Shown in pieces: positions 15,865 to 24,997 of a stretch of 64,000 bases of DNA. Source of the stretch: BM003 sp963783695 (GTDB lineage Bacteria > Pseudomonadota > Gammaproteobacteria > Steroidobacterales > BM003); the NCBI GenBank assembly GCA_963783695.1, contig CAWAOM010000003.1:186001-250000 (forward strand), written 5' to 3'. The position numbers and the translations under genes are program-made. The notes under the pieces were generated by a model. That model saw nothing but the letters and a program-made list of their open reading frames with translations. It was not told the origin of the DNA and did not search any database. Within the stretch, counting starts at the first letter, position 1. Every line of letters starts with the position of its first letter.

Positions 15865-16488
15865 CTATCTGCCAAACCTGTAGCCGAACATCACGCTGGC
15901 GACGAACGGGTCGATTTCGACGTCGCCGATACCCTCACCGTTCACTTCTGCATCGGGCTCGATCGAGATATAACGGAAGTCGATATTGCCCACCCAGCGT
16001 TCGGTAAAGGCGATGTCGAAGCCGAGCTGGTATGCGATACCCCAGGAGTCGTCGAGGTCGAGGTCGGCGCCCGACAACGGACCTTTCGTATCTTCATCGA
16101 AGAAATAAGTGTAGTTGACGCCAACTCCCACATACGGCTGTACCGCGCCGTCGGGAATGAAGTGATACTGCACCGAAAGGGTCGGCGGCAGGTGCTTGGT
16201 CGAGCCGACGTCGGGTTTCGACGGGTCGACCGAATTTCGCAGGCTGATGTCGTGTTCGAACGGATATGCAGCCAGCAAGTCCAGGGCCCAGTGTTCGGTG
16301 TAGAACCAGGTCGCCGTCAGGCCAAGGCTCCAGTCGTCATCGACATCGACGATGTCGTTGTTGTTCTGTTTCGGGTCAACCCAGGTGGCACCAGCACGGA
16401 TGACGAAATCACCTTTGTCGTGTGCAAATGCCGGTGCTCCGGCCAGAAGCGCCACTAATGCGGCGGAAACAATAATTGCGCGTTGCAT
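15865..16488 (-). CDS. ompW: OmpW-family outer-membrane beta-barrel protein
   Basis: OmpW is a small eight-stranded beta-barrel that forms a narrow hydrophobic channel in the outer membrane. From the ATG at 16488 (GAGGAGAAATACC just upstream) the protein is 207 residues. It has a signal peptide ending APAFA, then GDFVIRAGATWVDP, the typical OmpW first strand. Alternating aromatic and acidic strands follow, including VQYHFIPDGAVQPYVGVGVNYTYFF, part of which is diagnostic for the family. It ends with the barrel-closing aromatic-rich VMFGYRFGR. It is monocistronic, with a strong terminator after it. Confidence 0.93.
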   Translation of the reverse strand: MQRAIIVSAALVALLAGAPAFAHDKGDFVIRAGATWVDPKQNNNDIVDVDDDWSLGLTATWFYTEHWALDLLAAYPFEHDISLRNSVDPSKPDVGSTKHLPPTLSVQYHFIPDGAVQPYVGVGVNYTYFFDEDTKGPLSGADLDLDDSWGIAYQLGFDIAFTERWVGNIDFRYISIEPDAEVNGEGIGDVEIDPFVASVMFGYRFGR

Positions 16489-16670
16489 GGTATTTCTCCT
16501 CATGATTGGATACTCGCAGATTCGGGCTGCTCTCCCCCTGAAGCGTCGGTACCCGCGAGGTCCGCGCTCACGAACGAAATTCTCCCACTAATCAGGTCGC
16601 TGGAGTGTACGTAGTTGTGCGGATCAGGCTAAGGTGATGCCGAATAGAATGCCGGAGCCAGAACGTCGCA

Positions 16671-17948
16671 ATGAGCCTGATTCGTTACCTTCTGCAGATG
16701 CGTCTGATCGCGATCGCAGCGGCGGGAGCATTGCTGACGATTCTGCTCTGGAGCCTTGGCATGTGGCTCGCGGTGACCCATGTGGCGATGGCATGGCTGT
16801 TGCTCCCGGCATGGGTGATGCTGGGGTTCGGGTTGCTCGTGTACGGTTTCGCGATCGTCGAAACCTCCGCACTGGGTCAGTCGCTTGCTCCGGAGTTCGA
16901 TGCCTCTCTTATCGTCAACCAGCATCGCAATCCGGCGCTCAGGTTCTGTGTTCTGGCCGCGGCCGGAGCCAGTTTCTGGTTTGGACTGGGACCGCCGCAA
17001 AGCCCGGTCCCGGCAATGTGTCTCGGTCTGCTGGTGATCTCATGGTTGCCCGCCGGGGTCGCGCTACTGGCACTGGAAGGCAGTGTGCGGCGAGCCCTCG
17101 ACCCGCGGGTTGTGGCCGGATTCGCCGCCGCAATGGGCTGGCGCTATCCGGCAATGGTGCTGGTGTTGTTGGCCGCGAGCGCTGCGCTTGTGGCCGCGCA
17201 GTCTTTTGTGATCGGTTCTTTCTTTGCCCATCTGGCGATGCTGCTCGCCTTTTTTGCCGTCGCCAGATGGCTCGGCCTGCAGATTTTTGCACGGCGCGAC
17301 TCGCTCGAACTCGGCGTCTATTCGGAGTCGGAACTGTTACGCGAGCGCCATGAGGAGGCGGAACACGAAATCTGGAAGCGGGCGTTCGACCATGTTCACC
17401 TGGCCTGTGGCAGCGGCCGCGTGGACGAAGCGGAGGCATTGTTGCAGGAGGTTTTGAGCGGGACGCGACGCCCGGGGGCGGCGATGCGCTGGTTTTTCGA
17501 GGAGCTGAAGGAAAACGGTCATGCCCGGCTCGCGCTGCGGGTTGCGCTGCGGATAGGGGACGGCGCGGCCAGGACCGGTAATGCGGCCGCAGCGCTCGAC
17601 GTTTGCGAATGGGGCTGCCGCATGGAGCCCGGGTTCGTGCTGTCCAGTGCGGCGGCGACGCTGACGATGGCCCGGGCCGCGGCCACGACCGGCCGTTATC
17701 GCCTTGCCACGGCGCTGCTTGCGCCAGTCCCGGCAAGGTTTGCCGGTAGCGCGGAAAGTGGTGCGGCGGCAATGCTCGAAGCGCGGATTTGTGCCGAGCA
17801 CACTGGTGACAGCGCGCGCGCACGCGACCAGTTGGAATGGCTCGCAGAGAATGTGCCGGGCATCGTCAATAGTGAGGTATACAGACAGGTCGAGGGCCTC
17901 GTCAGCAAGCCCCGGGCCGATCCACCACCCGTCGATGGCGGACCGTGA
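16671..17948 (+). CDS. Membrane protein with C-terminal TPR-like helical domain, unknown function
   Basis: I do not recognise a characterised family. The first half of the 425-residue product has about six hydrophobic helices (residues 8-30, 38-62, 88-130, 150-215). It then switches to a soluble, Ala/Glu/Arg-rich helical region with TPR-like spacing, for example EAEALLQEVLSG and AARTGNAAAALDVCEWGC. The topology resembles proteins that scaffold complexes at the inner membrane. The start ATG follows GGAG at an overlong 14 bases, so initiation may be weak or use another site. It stands alone between ompW (divergent) and the MaoC pseudogene (convergent). Confidence 0.75.
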   Translation: MSLIRYLLQMRLIAIAAAGALLTILLWSLGMWLAVTHVAMAWLLLPAWVMLGFGLLVYGFAIVETSALGQSLAPEFDASLIVNQHRNPALRFCVLAAAGASFWFGLGPPQSPVPAMCLGLLVISWLPAGVALLALEGSVRRALDPRVVAGFAAAMGWRYPAMVLVLLAASAALVAAQSFVIGSFFAHLAMLLAFFAVARWLGLQIFARRDSLELGVYSESELLRERHEEAEHEIWKRAFDHVHLACGSGRVDEAEALLQEVLSGTRRPGAAMRWFFEELKENGHARLALRVALRIGDGAARTGNAAAALDVCEWGCRMEPGFVLSSAAATLTMARAAATTGRYRLATALLAPVPARFAGSAESGAAAMLEARICAEHTGDSARARDQLEWLAENVPGIVNSEVYRQVEGLVSKPRADPPPVDGGP

Positions 17949-17954
17949 CGGCTT

Positions 17955-18382
17955 TCACAGGCGGCGCTGTACGAGGTTGGTGCTGTTGCATTCGAAAACG
18001 ATCTCGTCATGCTGGTTAATCAACTCGTAACGGTAAATGACGACGCGCGCGTCTGGTCCTTGCGCGACACGCGCTTATCGAGACAGGTCGCACGCGCACG
18101 CAGGGTATCGCCGGGCCGCACTGCGCGCGGGAAGCGGACATCATCCCAGGCGATTCCACAGATCCATGCAATGTCCGCGGCAATCTGGTGATCGAGCTGG
18201 CGCCACATCGCCATCGTATGGATGCCCGATGCCACGACTTCGCCGAAAACCGAGTCACGGGCGGCTTCCTCGTCGGCATGGAACTACTGGGGATCGTACT
18301 TGCGGGCAAAAGCGAGGACCTCGGCTTTGCTGACCCGTAGTGTGCCGGACCCGAGATCTTCGTGGAAACGCGTGGCAGTCAC
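17955..18382 (-). pseudogene. MaoC-family hydratase gene with internal stop and frameshift
   Basis: Reading from the GTG at 18382, the translation matches a MaoC-like (R)-hydratase. RVSKAEVLAFARKYDPQ is followed by a TAG at 18284-18286, and then continues in frame with FHADEEAARDSVFGEVVASG. Relatives have an aromatic residue (DPQWFH or DPQYFH) where the stop is, so TGG to TAG is the simplest change. Near 18051-18064 the frame shifts by one: the conserved C-terminus RYELINQHDEIVFECNSTNLVQRRL is found only in another frame, ending at 17955. Two independent lesions argue for a dead gene, although assembly error cannot be excluded. Its start overlaps the cupin stop by four bases (GTGA), so it was once translationally coupled to it. 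Confidence 0.8.
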
Positions 18383-18756
18383 TGCGGTTCGTCATCCGGG
18401 TCGCGATGAACCGTATCCGGCGAGAATGCCGGCAGGCATACCGCAATGTACTCCGCACCGTCTGCCTCGGGGCTGCTGTAGCGGATCCATTCGCCGGCAT
18501 TGACGGCAATTGCCTGTCCGGCGCGAACGTCGAGGATTCCGCCCTTTGATTCCACTCTGAGACAGCCGCTGAGAACCACGGTGTATTCGTCGAATTCCGG
18601 TGTCTGCCCGGGCTCGGTCCAGCCCGGCGGTGAATGCATGTGGGCGATGCTGAGCCGTGTGTCAGCGGAATTTACCCGGCCGATGTACTCATCGATTTGT
18701 TTTGGTTGGTTGCCATGCGCGGCGACACGCGTGGCCTGGGACAGCAATACCGGCAT
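18379..18756 (-). CDS. Cupin-domain protein
   Basis: A 125-residue single-domain cupin. The first conserved cupin motif is recognisable around residues 39-58 (AHMHSPPGWTEPGQTPEFDE), where His and Glu residues could bind a metal. The second region, GQAIAVNAGEWIRYSSPE, lacks the usual His. The reaction is unknown; such proteins act as isomerases, epimerases or sensors. It starts MPVLLSQAT and ends in a short acidic tail. It is the middle gene of a leftward group: methyltransferase, cupin, MaoC pseudogene. Decay of the MaoC gene suggests the pathway served by this group may be lost or reduced here. Confidence 0.82.
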   Translation of the reverse strand: MPVLLSQATRVAAHGNQPKQIDEYIGRVNSADTRLSIAHMHSPPGWTEPGQTPEFDEYTVVLSGCLRVESKGGILDVRAGQAIAVNAGEWIRYSSPEADGAEYIAVCLPAFSPDTVHRDPDDEPQ

Positions 18757-18845
18757 CAGAGGCCTCCCGGGTTGTACGAATCAGTGCAAAAGCGTAGCGC
18801 GCGGTACCGCCAATGCAAACCGCCTTGCCGCACTCGTGGCGATAG

Positions 18846-19475
18846 CTACGGCTGGCGTGGCCGCGCACAGCCCCAGTAGTTGAAGCTCGCGGGTTTCCAG
18901 CCAGGCACATACATGGTCTCCATGCGTTCGAGATCGAAACCGGCGGCTCCTATCATCAGTGGTATATCGCGGTCGAGGTTGCAGCCGCCCGCAAGGCGTT
19001 GCCACAACGGATTCAAGCGTCGTTGCCAGGCCCTTACATTCGGCTCGGGCGCGAGCCCGTGTTCGCAGAACAACATGCGCCCGCCAGGACGCAATACCCG
19101 TGCGACTTCGGCCAGGGCGGGCGCAGTGTCGGGGATCGTGCACAATGTAAAAGTCAGTACGACCGTGTCCACGCTGCGGTCGGCAAGGGGTATCTGCTCG
19201 CCGATGGCCTGCACACGGTGCAGCGTAACCGCCGCGGAATGCGCCACGGTGGCCGCCTTGCCGAGCATTTCAGCGGCGGGCTCTACGCCGAGTACTGCCG
19301 TTACAGCGTTCGCGTCGTAGAAGGGCAGGTTCAGACCGGAGCCCATGCCTACTTCGAGCACGAACCCCTCGGCCTGCGGGATAATCCTGGCCCGCTGGCG
19401 CTGCATCGGCCGCTGTTTGCATGCGAGGTGTACGAGATGCGGCAAAACGAATTTTTGGTAGAGGCCCACTGCCAA
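18846..19475 (-). CDS. Class I SAM-dependent methyltransferase
   Basis: The 209-residue product has the Rossmann methyltransferase fold. Motif I reads VLEVGMGSGLNLPFYD (about residues 40-55), the acidic residue after strand 2 is in GVEPAAEML, and motif IV/post-I reads DTVVLTFTLCTIPD. This is the type 11 arrangement found in ubiquinone/menaquinone and phospholipid methyltransferases and many uncharacterised enzymes, so the substrate is open. The frame starts with TTG at 19475, with GTG at 19469 as an alternative; the nearby ATG is in another frame. It heads the leftward group with the cupin gene and is divergent from the omega-amidase gene. Confidence 0.87.
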   Translation of the reverse strand: MAVGLYQKFVLPHLVHLACKQRPMQRQRARIIPQAEGFVLEVGMGSGLNLPFYDANAVTAVLGVEPAAEMLGKAATVAHSAAVTLHRVQAIGEQIPLADRSVDTVVLTFTLCTIPDTAPALAEVARVLRPGGRMLFCEHGLAPEPNVRAWQRRLNPLWQRLAGGCNLDRDIPLMIGAAGFDLERMETMYVPGWKPASFNYWGCARPRQP

Positions 19476-19572
19476 CCGGTTCCATGGATTACCCGCTCAG
19501 TGTACCGTGTCAGGCAAAGGTGCTGTCACGAATGTTCCGGTTCTTCGCGGCGTTATTGTGAGGGGCGCGCCA

Positions 19573-20358
19573 ATGTCTGAATTACGCATCTCCCTGGTAC
19601 AGGCCAGTCTGTTCTGGCACGACGCGGCGGCCAATCGGCGCCATTTCGAGGCAGTGATCGGCGACCTCGCCGGCGACACGGATGTTGTTGTGCTGCCGGA
19701 GATGTTCAGTTCAGGTTTCAGTATGACCCCGCGCCAATGCGCGGAGTCGATGGATGGCGCCAGCGTTGCGTGGATGGCGGCTCTCGCCGCCCGCAACAAT
19801 ATTGCCGTCTGCGGCAGTCTCGCGGTGTGCGAAGGTACCGCATTTTTCAATCGTTTCGTGTTTATGCCGCCCGATGGCTTGTTCACGGTCTACGACAAAC
19901 GTCATTTATACACGCTGAGCGGGGAGGACCGGGTTTATAACCGGGGCCGGGAGCGCGTGGTGATTGACTATCGTGGCTGGCGCATCTGCCCGCAGATTTG
20001 CTACGACCTGCGCTTTCCCGCCTGGTGCCGCAATCGCGGCCAATTCGACCTGCTGGTTTTCGTTGCCAGCTGGCCGGATACGCGGCGCCAGCACTGGCGC
20101 AGCCTGCTTCGGGCCCGCGCAATCGAGAACCAGTGCTATGTCGTCGCGGTCAATCGTACCGGCGAAGACGGTAATGGGTACAGATATGTTGGCGATAGCA
20201 CGGTCTGCGAGTACAGTGGCGAGCCTATTGTCGAGCTTGGGCGGGAGCCGCGTATTGCGACGGTCAGTCTCGATCTTTCGGCTCAGTCGGCCTATCGCGA
20301 GAAATTGCCGTTTTTGCGCGATGCGGACGATTACACGATCGAGCGCGGTAACGACTAG
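19573..20358 (+). CDS. yafV: Omega-amidase, YafV/Nit2-type nitrilase superfamily
   Basis: This 261-residue carbon-nitrogen hydrolase belongs to the Nit2/YafV branch, which deaminates 2-oxoglutaramate and 2-oxosuccinamate and closes the methionine-salvage transamination cycle. The Glu-Lys-Cys triad is complete: Glu43 in VVLPEMF, Lys109 in YDKRHLYT and Cys143 in QICYDLRFP. SNRTG-like AVNRTGEDGNGYRYVGDS is also family-typical. The start at MSELRISLVQ is chosen over upstream in-frame codons because family sequence begins there; a GAGGGGCG stretch lies about 8 bases upstream. It is followed 14 bases later by a lipoprotein gene. Confidence 0.92.
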   Translation: MSELRISLVQASLFWHDAAANRRHFEAVIGDLAGDTDVVVLPEMFSSGFSMTPRQCAESMDGASVAWMAALAARNNIAVCGSLAVCEGTAFFNRFVFMPPDGLFTVYDKRHLYTLSGEDRVYNRGRERVVIDYRGWRICPQICYDLRFPAWCRNRGQFDLLVFVASWPDTRRQHWRSLLRARAIENQCYVVAVNRTGEDGNGYRYVGDSTVCEYSGEPIVELGREPRIATVSLDLSAQSAYREKLPFLRDADDYTIERGND

Positions 20359-20372
20359 AGGGAGATGCGGCG

Positions 20373-20963
20373 ATGCGGACTTTGTACCTGGTGGCGATTT
20401 TGCTTGTGCTTGCGGCCTGCACGAGCAGCAAGCTCGAAAATGAATGGCGCGCCCCCGATGTCAGCGGTGCCCCGTATTCCAGGGTTATGGTGATCGCCAC
20501 AGCGAAGACCTACGAGAACAGGGTGCTTTATGAAGACACCGTGGCCGGATTGCTGCGCTCGGACAGTACCGAAGTCCTGGTTAGCCATGAGCATTTTGCC
20601 GCCGACGTGGAAATGAATCGCGCCAACGTCGTGCCGGTGGTCAAGCGGGAGAATGTCGACGGCGTGGTGTCGTCATTTTTCCTCGGCGAGGCGGAGTTCG
20701 AAGGCTATCAGCACGCCAATACGATGGGCCGGGAGTTCTATTTCGACCGCTATCAGCGGGCCATGGATTATGCCTACTCGCCGGGCTTCAACTCCTCCGA
20801 GGGCCGCATCTACCTGTCGACCAGTTTTTTCGATGTGGCGAGCGGCAAGGAAGTCTGGTCGGCCATCAGCGAGACCTCGAATCCGAAAGAGGACAGCGGG
20901 ATAATCAAATCGGCCGCGCCGGTGCTGGCTGAAAAGCTGCGCAAGCAGGGTCTGGTGAGGTAA
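20373..20963 (+). CDS. Predicted lipoprotein, DUF4136-like size, unknown function
   Basis: The 196-residue product begins with a short signal and lipobox (LAAC, Cys about 16), followed by TSSKLENEWRAPD. This is typical of small gammaproteobacterial outer-membrane lipoproteins in which a Trp-containing segment follows the anchor. The body has a mixed alpha/beta pattern (SRVMVIATAKTYENRVLYED) and ends VLAEKLRKQGLV. No enzymatic motif is visible. AGAGGGAGATG lies 6-14 bases before the ATG. It follows the omega-amidase gene closely and probably shares its transcript, and abuts the convergent coiled-coil gene with no gap. Confidence 0.78.
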   Translation: MRTLYLVAILLVLAACTSSKLENEWRAPDVSGAPYSRVMVIATAKTYENRVLYEDTVAGLLRSDSTEVLVSHEHFAADVEMNRANVVPVVKRENVDGVVSSFFLGEAEFEGYQHANTMGREFYFDRYQRAMDYAYSPGFNSSEGRIYLSTSFFDVASGKEVWSAISETSNPKEDSGIIKSAAPVLAEKLRKQGLVR

Positions 20964-23153
20964 TCAGTCGCGACCGCCAGAGCCTTTATCCGAAATTGCC
21001 TGCAGGCTGGGCATGGTCGGGTTGGTGCTGACATACTGATTTTCGAGGTCGGCATAACGCCGTTTCAGTTCGTCGATCTTGCGCGTCAACGTTGCAACCG
21101 CGGCGTCGCGATTACGTAGCGCCCCCGACAGGACGTTGATCGCCTTTTCCTTTTCGCTGAGTTTCTCGGCCAGGTCGGCATCGGCATGATCGGAGCGGAG
21201 CCCGGTCAATTCGGCCTGGGCACTGCTCAGCGCCTGCTGTTGTTGCTCGAGATCGGCGCGAATACGGCTGATCTCGGCATCCTGCTCGCGCATGCGTTTA
21301 CGTGCACGGGTCAGGTCGCGGACATCGTTCTGCAGGCTTTCAATTAGCTCGTTCTTGGATTCGCGTTCGCTGCGAATCTTCTCCAGTTGCTCCTCGCTCG
21401 CTTGCAACCGCTGTTCCAGTCCAGGCAGATTCCGCAGATCCTGCTGCAGCGACTCGATCAGTTCCTGGCCTGCCTTGAGGTTGGATTCCAGTGCCGTCGC
21501 ACGTTCCTGTTCGGCGCTGGCGCGCGTGTTCAGTTCCGCCACCGTTGCCGCGTTGCGCAGGCTCTCTTCCTTGCGCTTGTCGAGAGCGCTTTGCAACCGG
21601 ACGTTGGCATTCTCGCGTTCTTCGAGCCGCGCGGTCAGCGATTGCAGGCTCACCTCGCGCTCCTTGATCTGCTCGCGCAGTGTCGTGGTCTCGTCTTCGT
21701 CCGCAGCCACCATCTGCTGCAGCTCGGTTTCCAGTGCGGCAATGCGCCGATCGCGGCCGGCCAGCAATTCATCGACCTCTGGCTGCGGTACGGTCGGAGT
21801 CGCGCTGGCGGCGGATTCGGTATTTTCGAGGTCGCGAATGCGTGATTTCAGCAGGTCGAGCTTCTCTTCCGCAAAACGTTTGTACTGACGCAGGCTGTCG
21901 ACACCCTGTTTGAGTGCGACGTTGGCGCGTTTCTGCATATCGACCTCGCAATGCAGTTGCTCGATCGTCTTGTCGCGGTCGCCGAGCTGGCGTTCGAGTT
22001 GAGATGCCTGTTCAAAGCGTTCGCGATAGTGGCTGAGTTCTCGTTCGTTTACCTCGAGCCGTTCGTTGATCGCGCCGAGTTCGAGTTCCTTGTTGGAAAT
22101 ATCCCGCTCGAGTTCCCTGACCTGGGCGCGCTCCGCTGCGACGATGGTCTCGAATTCGTGGGCTTTCTCCTGCGCTCCTTTCAGCGCGGTTTCGAGCCGC
22201 GAGACGACCAGTCTCTCCTCGATCGAGGTCACCCGGTTGCGCTGTTTGAGTTCAGCGCTTTCGGCGCGTAACGCATCGACAGTCTGCTGGCTGGCGCCAA
22301 GCCGATGGGTCATATCCTCGATCTGTCCCTGGCGCTCCTGAACCTGGGATTCCACCGCGGCATGCTTGTTTTGCCACGCCGCAAGTTCGCGCTCGAGTGA
22401 ATTGAGGTGGTCGATTTTGTGGCCAAGTTGTTGTCTGAGCTCGCTAAGCTGGTTGTCGCTTTCGCGGCGGCCGGTCTCGGCCTCGCCCAGGGCCCGATCG
22501 CGCGCTGCGAGTGCTTCCTCGAGGTCGGTGGCATGGTTGCGTTGCCGTGCGATTTCATCACGTAGCGCGTTCGCCTGTTCCTCGCTGCGGCCGAGCCGGG
22601 ATCCGAGGTCGTCGATGACCTGCCTGTGTAACGCAGCCTGGCGCCGCACGCCGGCCACAGACTCGAGATTTCGCTGTTCGTCGCGACGGCTGCAATGGAG
22701 CTGGTCGCGCAACTCCGCTATCGCCGCTTCCAGTTGCGAGATGACGAGTTGGCGCCGTGCCATGCCTTGTTCCAGCGCGGCCAGTTCCGCCGCGTGTTTG
22801 TCCTGGTCCGGCGCGCTTGCGCCAAAGCGAAGCGCGCTCCCGCCATCCTGTTCGTACAAACGCAGGATGAGGTCCGCGCGCTCTTTGAGTTTGGCATTGG
22901 CGGCTGCAAGCTCGGTGCGGGTGTTGTCGAGAACGGTTTCGAGGGCGGCTGCGCGTTCCTTGGCGCGGCCGATTTTCTTCTCCAGTCGGCCGATTCCTTT
23001 TTTGCGTGCAGTGCCGGATTCTGCCTTTAGCGCCGCAATTACGCAGTCGCGTTCCTCCAGTTGCTCCTGGAGCGACAGCAATTTTGCGTCCCATTCCCGC
23101 AGTGCGTTCTTCAGCAACGAGATGGCGCGTTTAGTTGAAGTATGGGTAATCAT
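20964..23153 (-). CDS. Long coiled-coil protein (about 730 aa), unknown function
   Basis: Almost the whole 729-residue product is a heptad-rich coiled coil, dominated by Glu, Gln, Arg, Leu and Ala (for example LEERDCVIAALKAE, LLAGRDRRIAALETEL). A short less charged N-terminus precedes it, and a C-terminus ends YVSTNPTMPSLQAISDKG. There is no membrane helix, signal peptide or Walker motif, so it is not a complete SMC protein. It could be a cytoskeletal, polar or chromosome-associated scaffold. The ATG at 23153 is preferred; a GTG at 23168 would add five residues. Its stop abuts that of the lipoprotein gene, and no neighbour explains its role. Confidence 0.78.
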   Translation of the reverse strand: MITHTSTKRAISLLKNALREWDAKLLSLQEQLEERDCVIAALKAESGTARKKGIGRLEKKIGRAKERAAALETVLDNTRTELAAANAKLKERADLILRLYEQDGGSALRFGASAPDQDKHAAELAALEQGMARRQLVISQLEAAIAELRDQLHCSRRDEQRNLESVAGVRRQAALHRQVIDDLGSRLGRSEEQANALRDEIARQRNHATDLEEALAARDRALGEAETGRRESDNQLSELRQQLGHKIDHLNSLERELAAWQNKHAAVESQVQERQGQIEDMTHRLGASQQTVDALRAESAELKQRNRVTSIEERLVVSRLETALKGAQEKAHEFETIVAAERAQVRELERDISNKELELGAINERLEVNERELSHYRERFEQASQLERQLGDRDKTIEQLHCEVDMQKRANVALKQGVDSLRQYKRFAEEKLDLLKSRIRDLENTESAASATPTVPQPEVDELLAGRDRRIAALETELQQMVAADEDETTTLREQIKEREVSLQSLTARLEERENANVRLQSALDKRKEESLRNAATVAELNTRASAEQERATALESNLKAGQELIESLQQDLRNLPGLEQRLQASEEQLEKIRSERESKNELIESLQNDVRDLTRARKRMREQDAEISRIRADLEQQQQALSSAQAELTGLRSDHADADLAEKLSEKEKAINVLSGALRNRDAAVATLTRKIDELKRRYADLENQYVSTNPTMPSLQAISDKGSGGRD

Positions 23154-23283
23154 TTTGGCGCTGCTCACTTTTGGCAGATTATGACAAGTTGGCAGAAATC
23201 CGCCAATGTGACGCTAGCAGCGACGGGAGTTATCGCGACAGGACCCGGTTCACACTTTGCCCGCGGCACTATCTGTGCCCGTT

Positions 23284-24936
23284 TTACTGCGGTTCCGCTC
23301 CGGGCTGCAACAACTGCGTCCTGCCGGACTCGGATTTGGCGTCAGCCACGATGCGCCGGACGTCCTCGCGCAGTCGTTCGGCGTCGAACACGATGCCGTC
23401 CTTGATGGTGTATTTGATGCCACCCGCGCGCACTGGCCGGTTGTTCTTATCCAGCCTTATCGCTCCGGTTCCGTACAGGACTTTGAAGTTCTGCAGCGGA
23501 TTGGCATCAACGATTACCAGGTCCGCCAGTTTGCCGGGCTCGACCGAGCCGATGCTGGCGGCTGCGCCCAGCGCCTCGGCGCCATTGATGGTCGCGGAGC
23601 GCAGCACTTCGAGCGGGCTGAAACCCGCCTCCTGCAACAGCTCCAGTTCCTCGACGTATCCGAAACCGTAAATCTTGTAGATGTAGCCGGAATCCGAGCC
23701 GACCGTGATCCTGCCACCGTGGTTTTTATAGTCCACCAGAAAGTCCATCCAGCGGCGGAAATTATTGCGCCAGGCAACTTCGTCCGCGGTCGTCCAGTAG
23801 AACCAGTACGAGCCATGCGCCTTGCGGCTGGGGGTGAAGAAGTCCCACAGCGAGGGCAGGGTGTACTGGTCGTGCCATTCCGCCCGCCGCGCCGCCATCA
23901 GGTCACGACTGGCCTCGTAAATGGTCAGAGTCGGGTCGATCGTAAAATCGAGTTCGATCAACCTGTCGCGCACTTCGATCCACCGCTCGCTCCCCGGGAC
24001 GGCTGCCTGCGCCCATAGTCTTCCCGCCTCACCGAAGCGGTGTTGTTCGTCGTTGTAGTTATAGTCGGCCGGGTAATCCTGGATCGTGCGCTCGTCGAAC
24101 AGCGCCTCGGGCAGACCATACCAGTGCTCCATCGTGGTCAGGCCCCACCCGGCCGTGTCCACGACGTTCGCCCGCGCCACCTCCAACTGGGCATGATGCA
24201 TTGCCGTGCGCAGGCCTCTTTTTTGCGCTTCGTCGAGTGCGGCCTCGAGGATGTCGGGCCGGGCGCCGAAGAACTTCACGCCATCGGCCCCGAGTTTGGC
24301 CTGCTCGGCGATCCATCGCCGCGCCTGCTCCGGCGTGGTGAACGGTTCGTCACGGCCCTGGCCAAATGCGACATAGGCGAATATCCGGGGTGCGGCGATT
24401 GCATTGTTTTCGCTTTGCCGTTTTTGCTCCAGCACCCATTCGATGCCATTACCGCTGGCCGGGTCGCGCACGGTCGTGATGCCGTGTCCGAGCCACAGCT
24501 TGTAAACATATTCGGCGGGCGTTCCCTGCGCCACCCCGCCAATATGGCCATGCATGTCGATGAAACCGGGCAGCGCATAGTGACCGGCAAGATCGATCTC
24601 GCGATCGCCGGTCGCGGCCGCCGGCCGCTTGTCAGGGTCGATCGGTACACCCGGGTAACCGACACTGACGATATTCTCGATACGGTTGCCGGCGATTACG
24701 ATGTCGAGCGGCCCGCGCGGAGGTGCGCCAGTGCCATTGACAAGGGTAACGCCGCGCAATATCAGTTTCGGGTACGGGCCTTCCCCTGAACTTCGTGGAG
24801 GAGGGGCTTCGATCGATTCCGCTGCTTTGGCCGCGACCGGGGAGTGGGCGGCGCTCAGTGCCAGTAACGAGAGTGCGCAGTAGCGGGCGATCATGGAGTA
24901 GCTGAACGGCGGATTGTTTTTTGTCTCGATACCCAT
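23284..24936 (-). CDS. Exported amidohydrolase-family metal hydrolase
   Basis: The 550-residue product has an N-terminal signal-like stretch (about residues 14-38, ending AAKAAE), implying export. It then has the amidohydrolase fold: a beta-sandwich strand LILRGVTLVNGTG, the metal-binding HxH in GFIDMHGHIGG (about residue 130), later His residues in AMHHAQL and TMEHWYG, and the conserved Asp in TVGSDSGY. The C-terminal EPGKLADLVIVDANPL is a family hallmark. The substrate is unknown; imidazolonepropionase-like and dipeptidase-like members look similar. The start ATG at 24936 is set by the signal peptide; the frame is open further into the divergent pdxH gene but not meaningfully. Confidence 0.88.
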   Translation of the reverse strand: MGIETKNNPPFSYSMIARYCALSLLALSAAHSPVAAKAAESIEAPPPRSSGEGPYPKLILRGVTLVNGTGAPPRGPLDIVIAGNRIENIVSVGYPGVPIDPDKRPAAATGDREIDLAGHYALPGFIDMHGHIGGVAQGTPAEYVYKLWLGHGITTVRDPASGNGIEWVLEQKRQSENNAIAAPRIFAYVAFGQGRDEPFTTPEQARRWIAEQAKLGADGVKFFGARPDILEAALDEAQKRGLRTAMHHAQLEVARANVVDTAGWGLTTMEHWYGLPEALFDERTIQDYPADYNYNDEQHRFGEAGRLWAQAAVPGSERWIEVRDRLIELDFTIDPTLTIYEASRDLMAARRAEWHDQYTLPSLWDFFTPSRKAHGSYWFYWTTADEVAWRNNFRRWMDFLVDYKNHGGRITVGSDSGYIYKIYGFGYVEELELLQEAGFSPLEVLRSATINGAEALGAAASIGSVEPGKLADLVIVDANPLQNFKVLYGTGAIRLDKNNRPVRAGGIKYTIKDGIVFDAERLREDVRRIVADAKSESGRTQLLQPGAEPQ

Positions 24937-24997
24937 GGAATTTTCTTCTATTCTAGTTTGCCCCGGCATATCCCGGGAGCCACACTGCGCCAACTGC

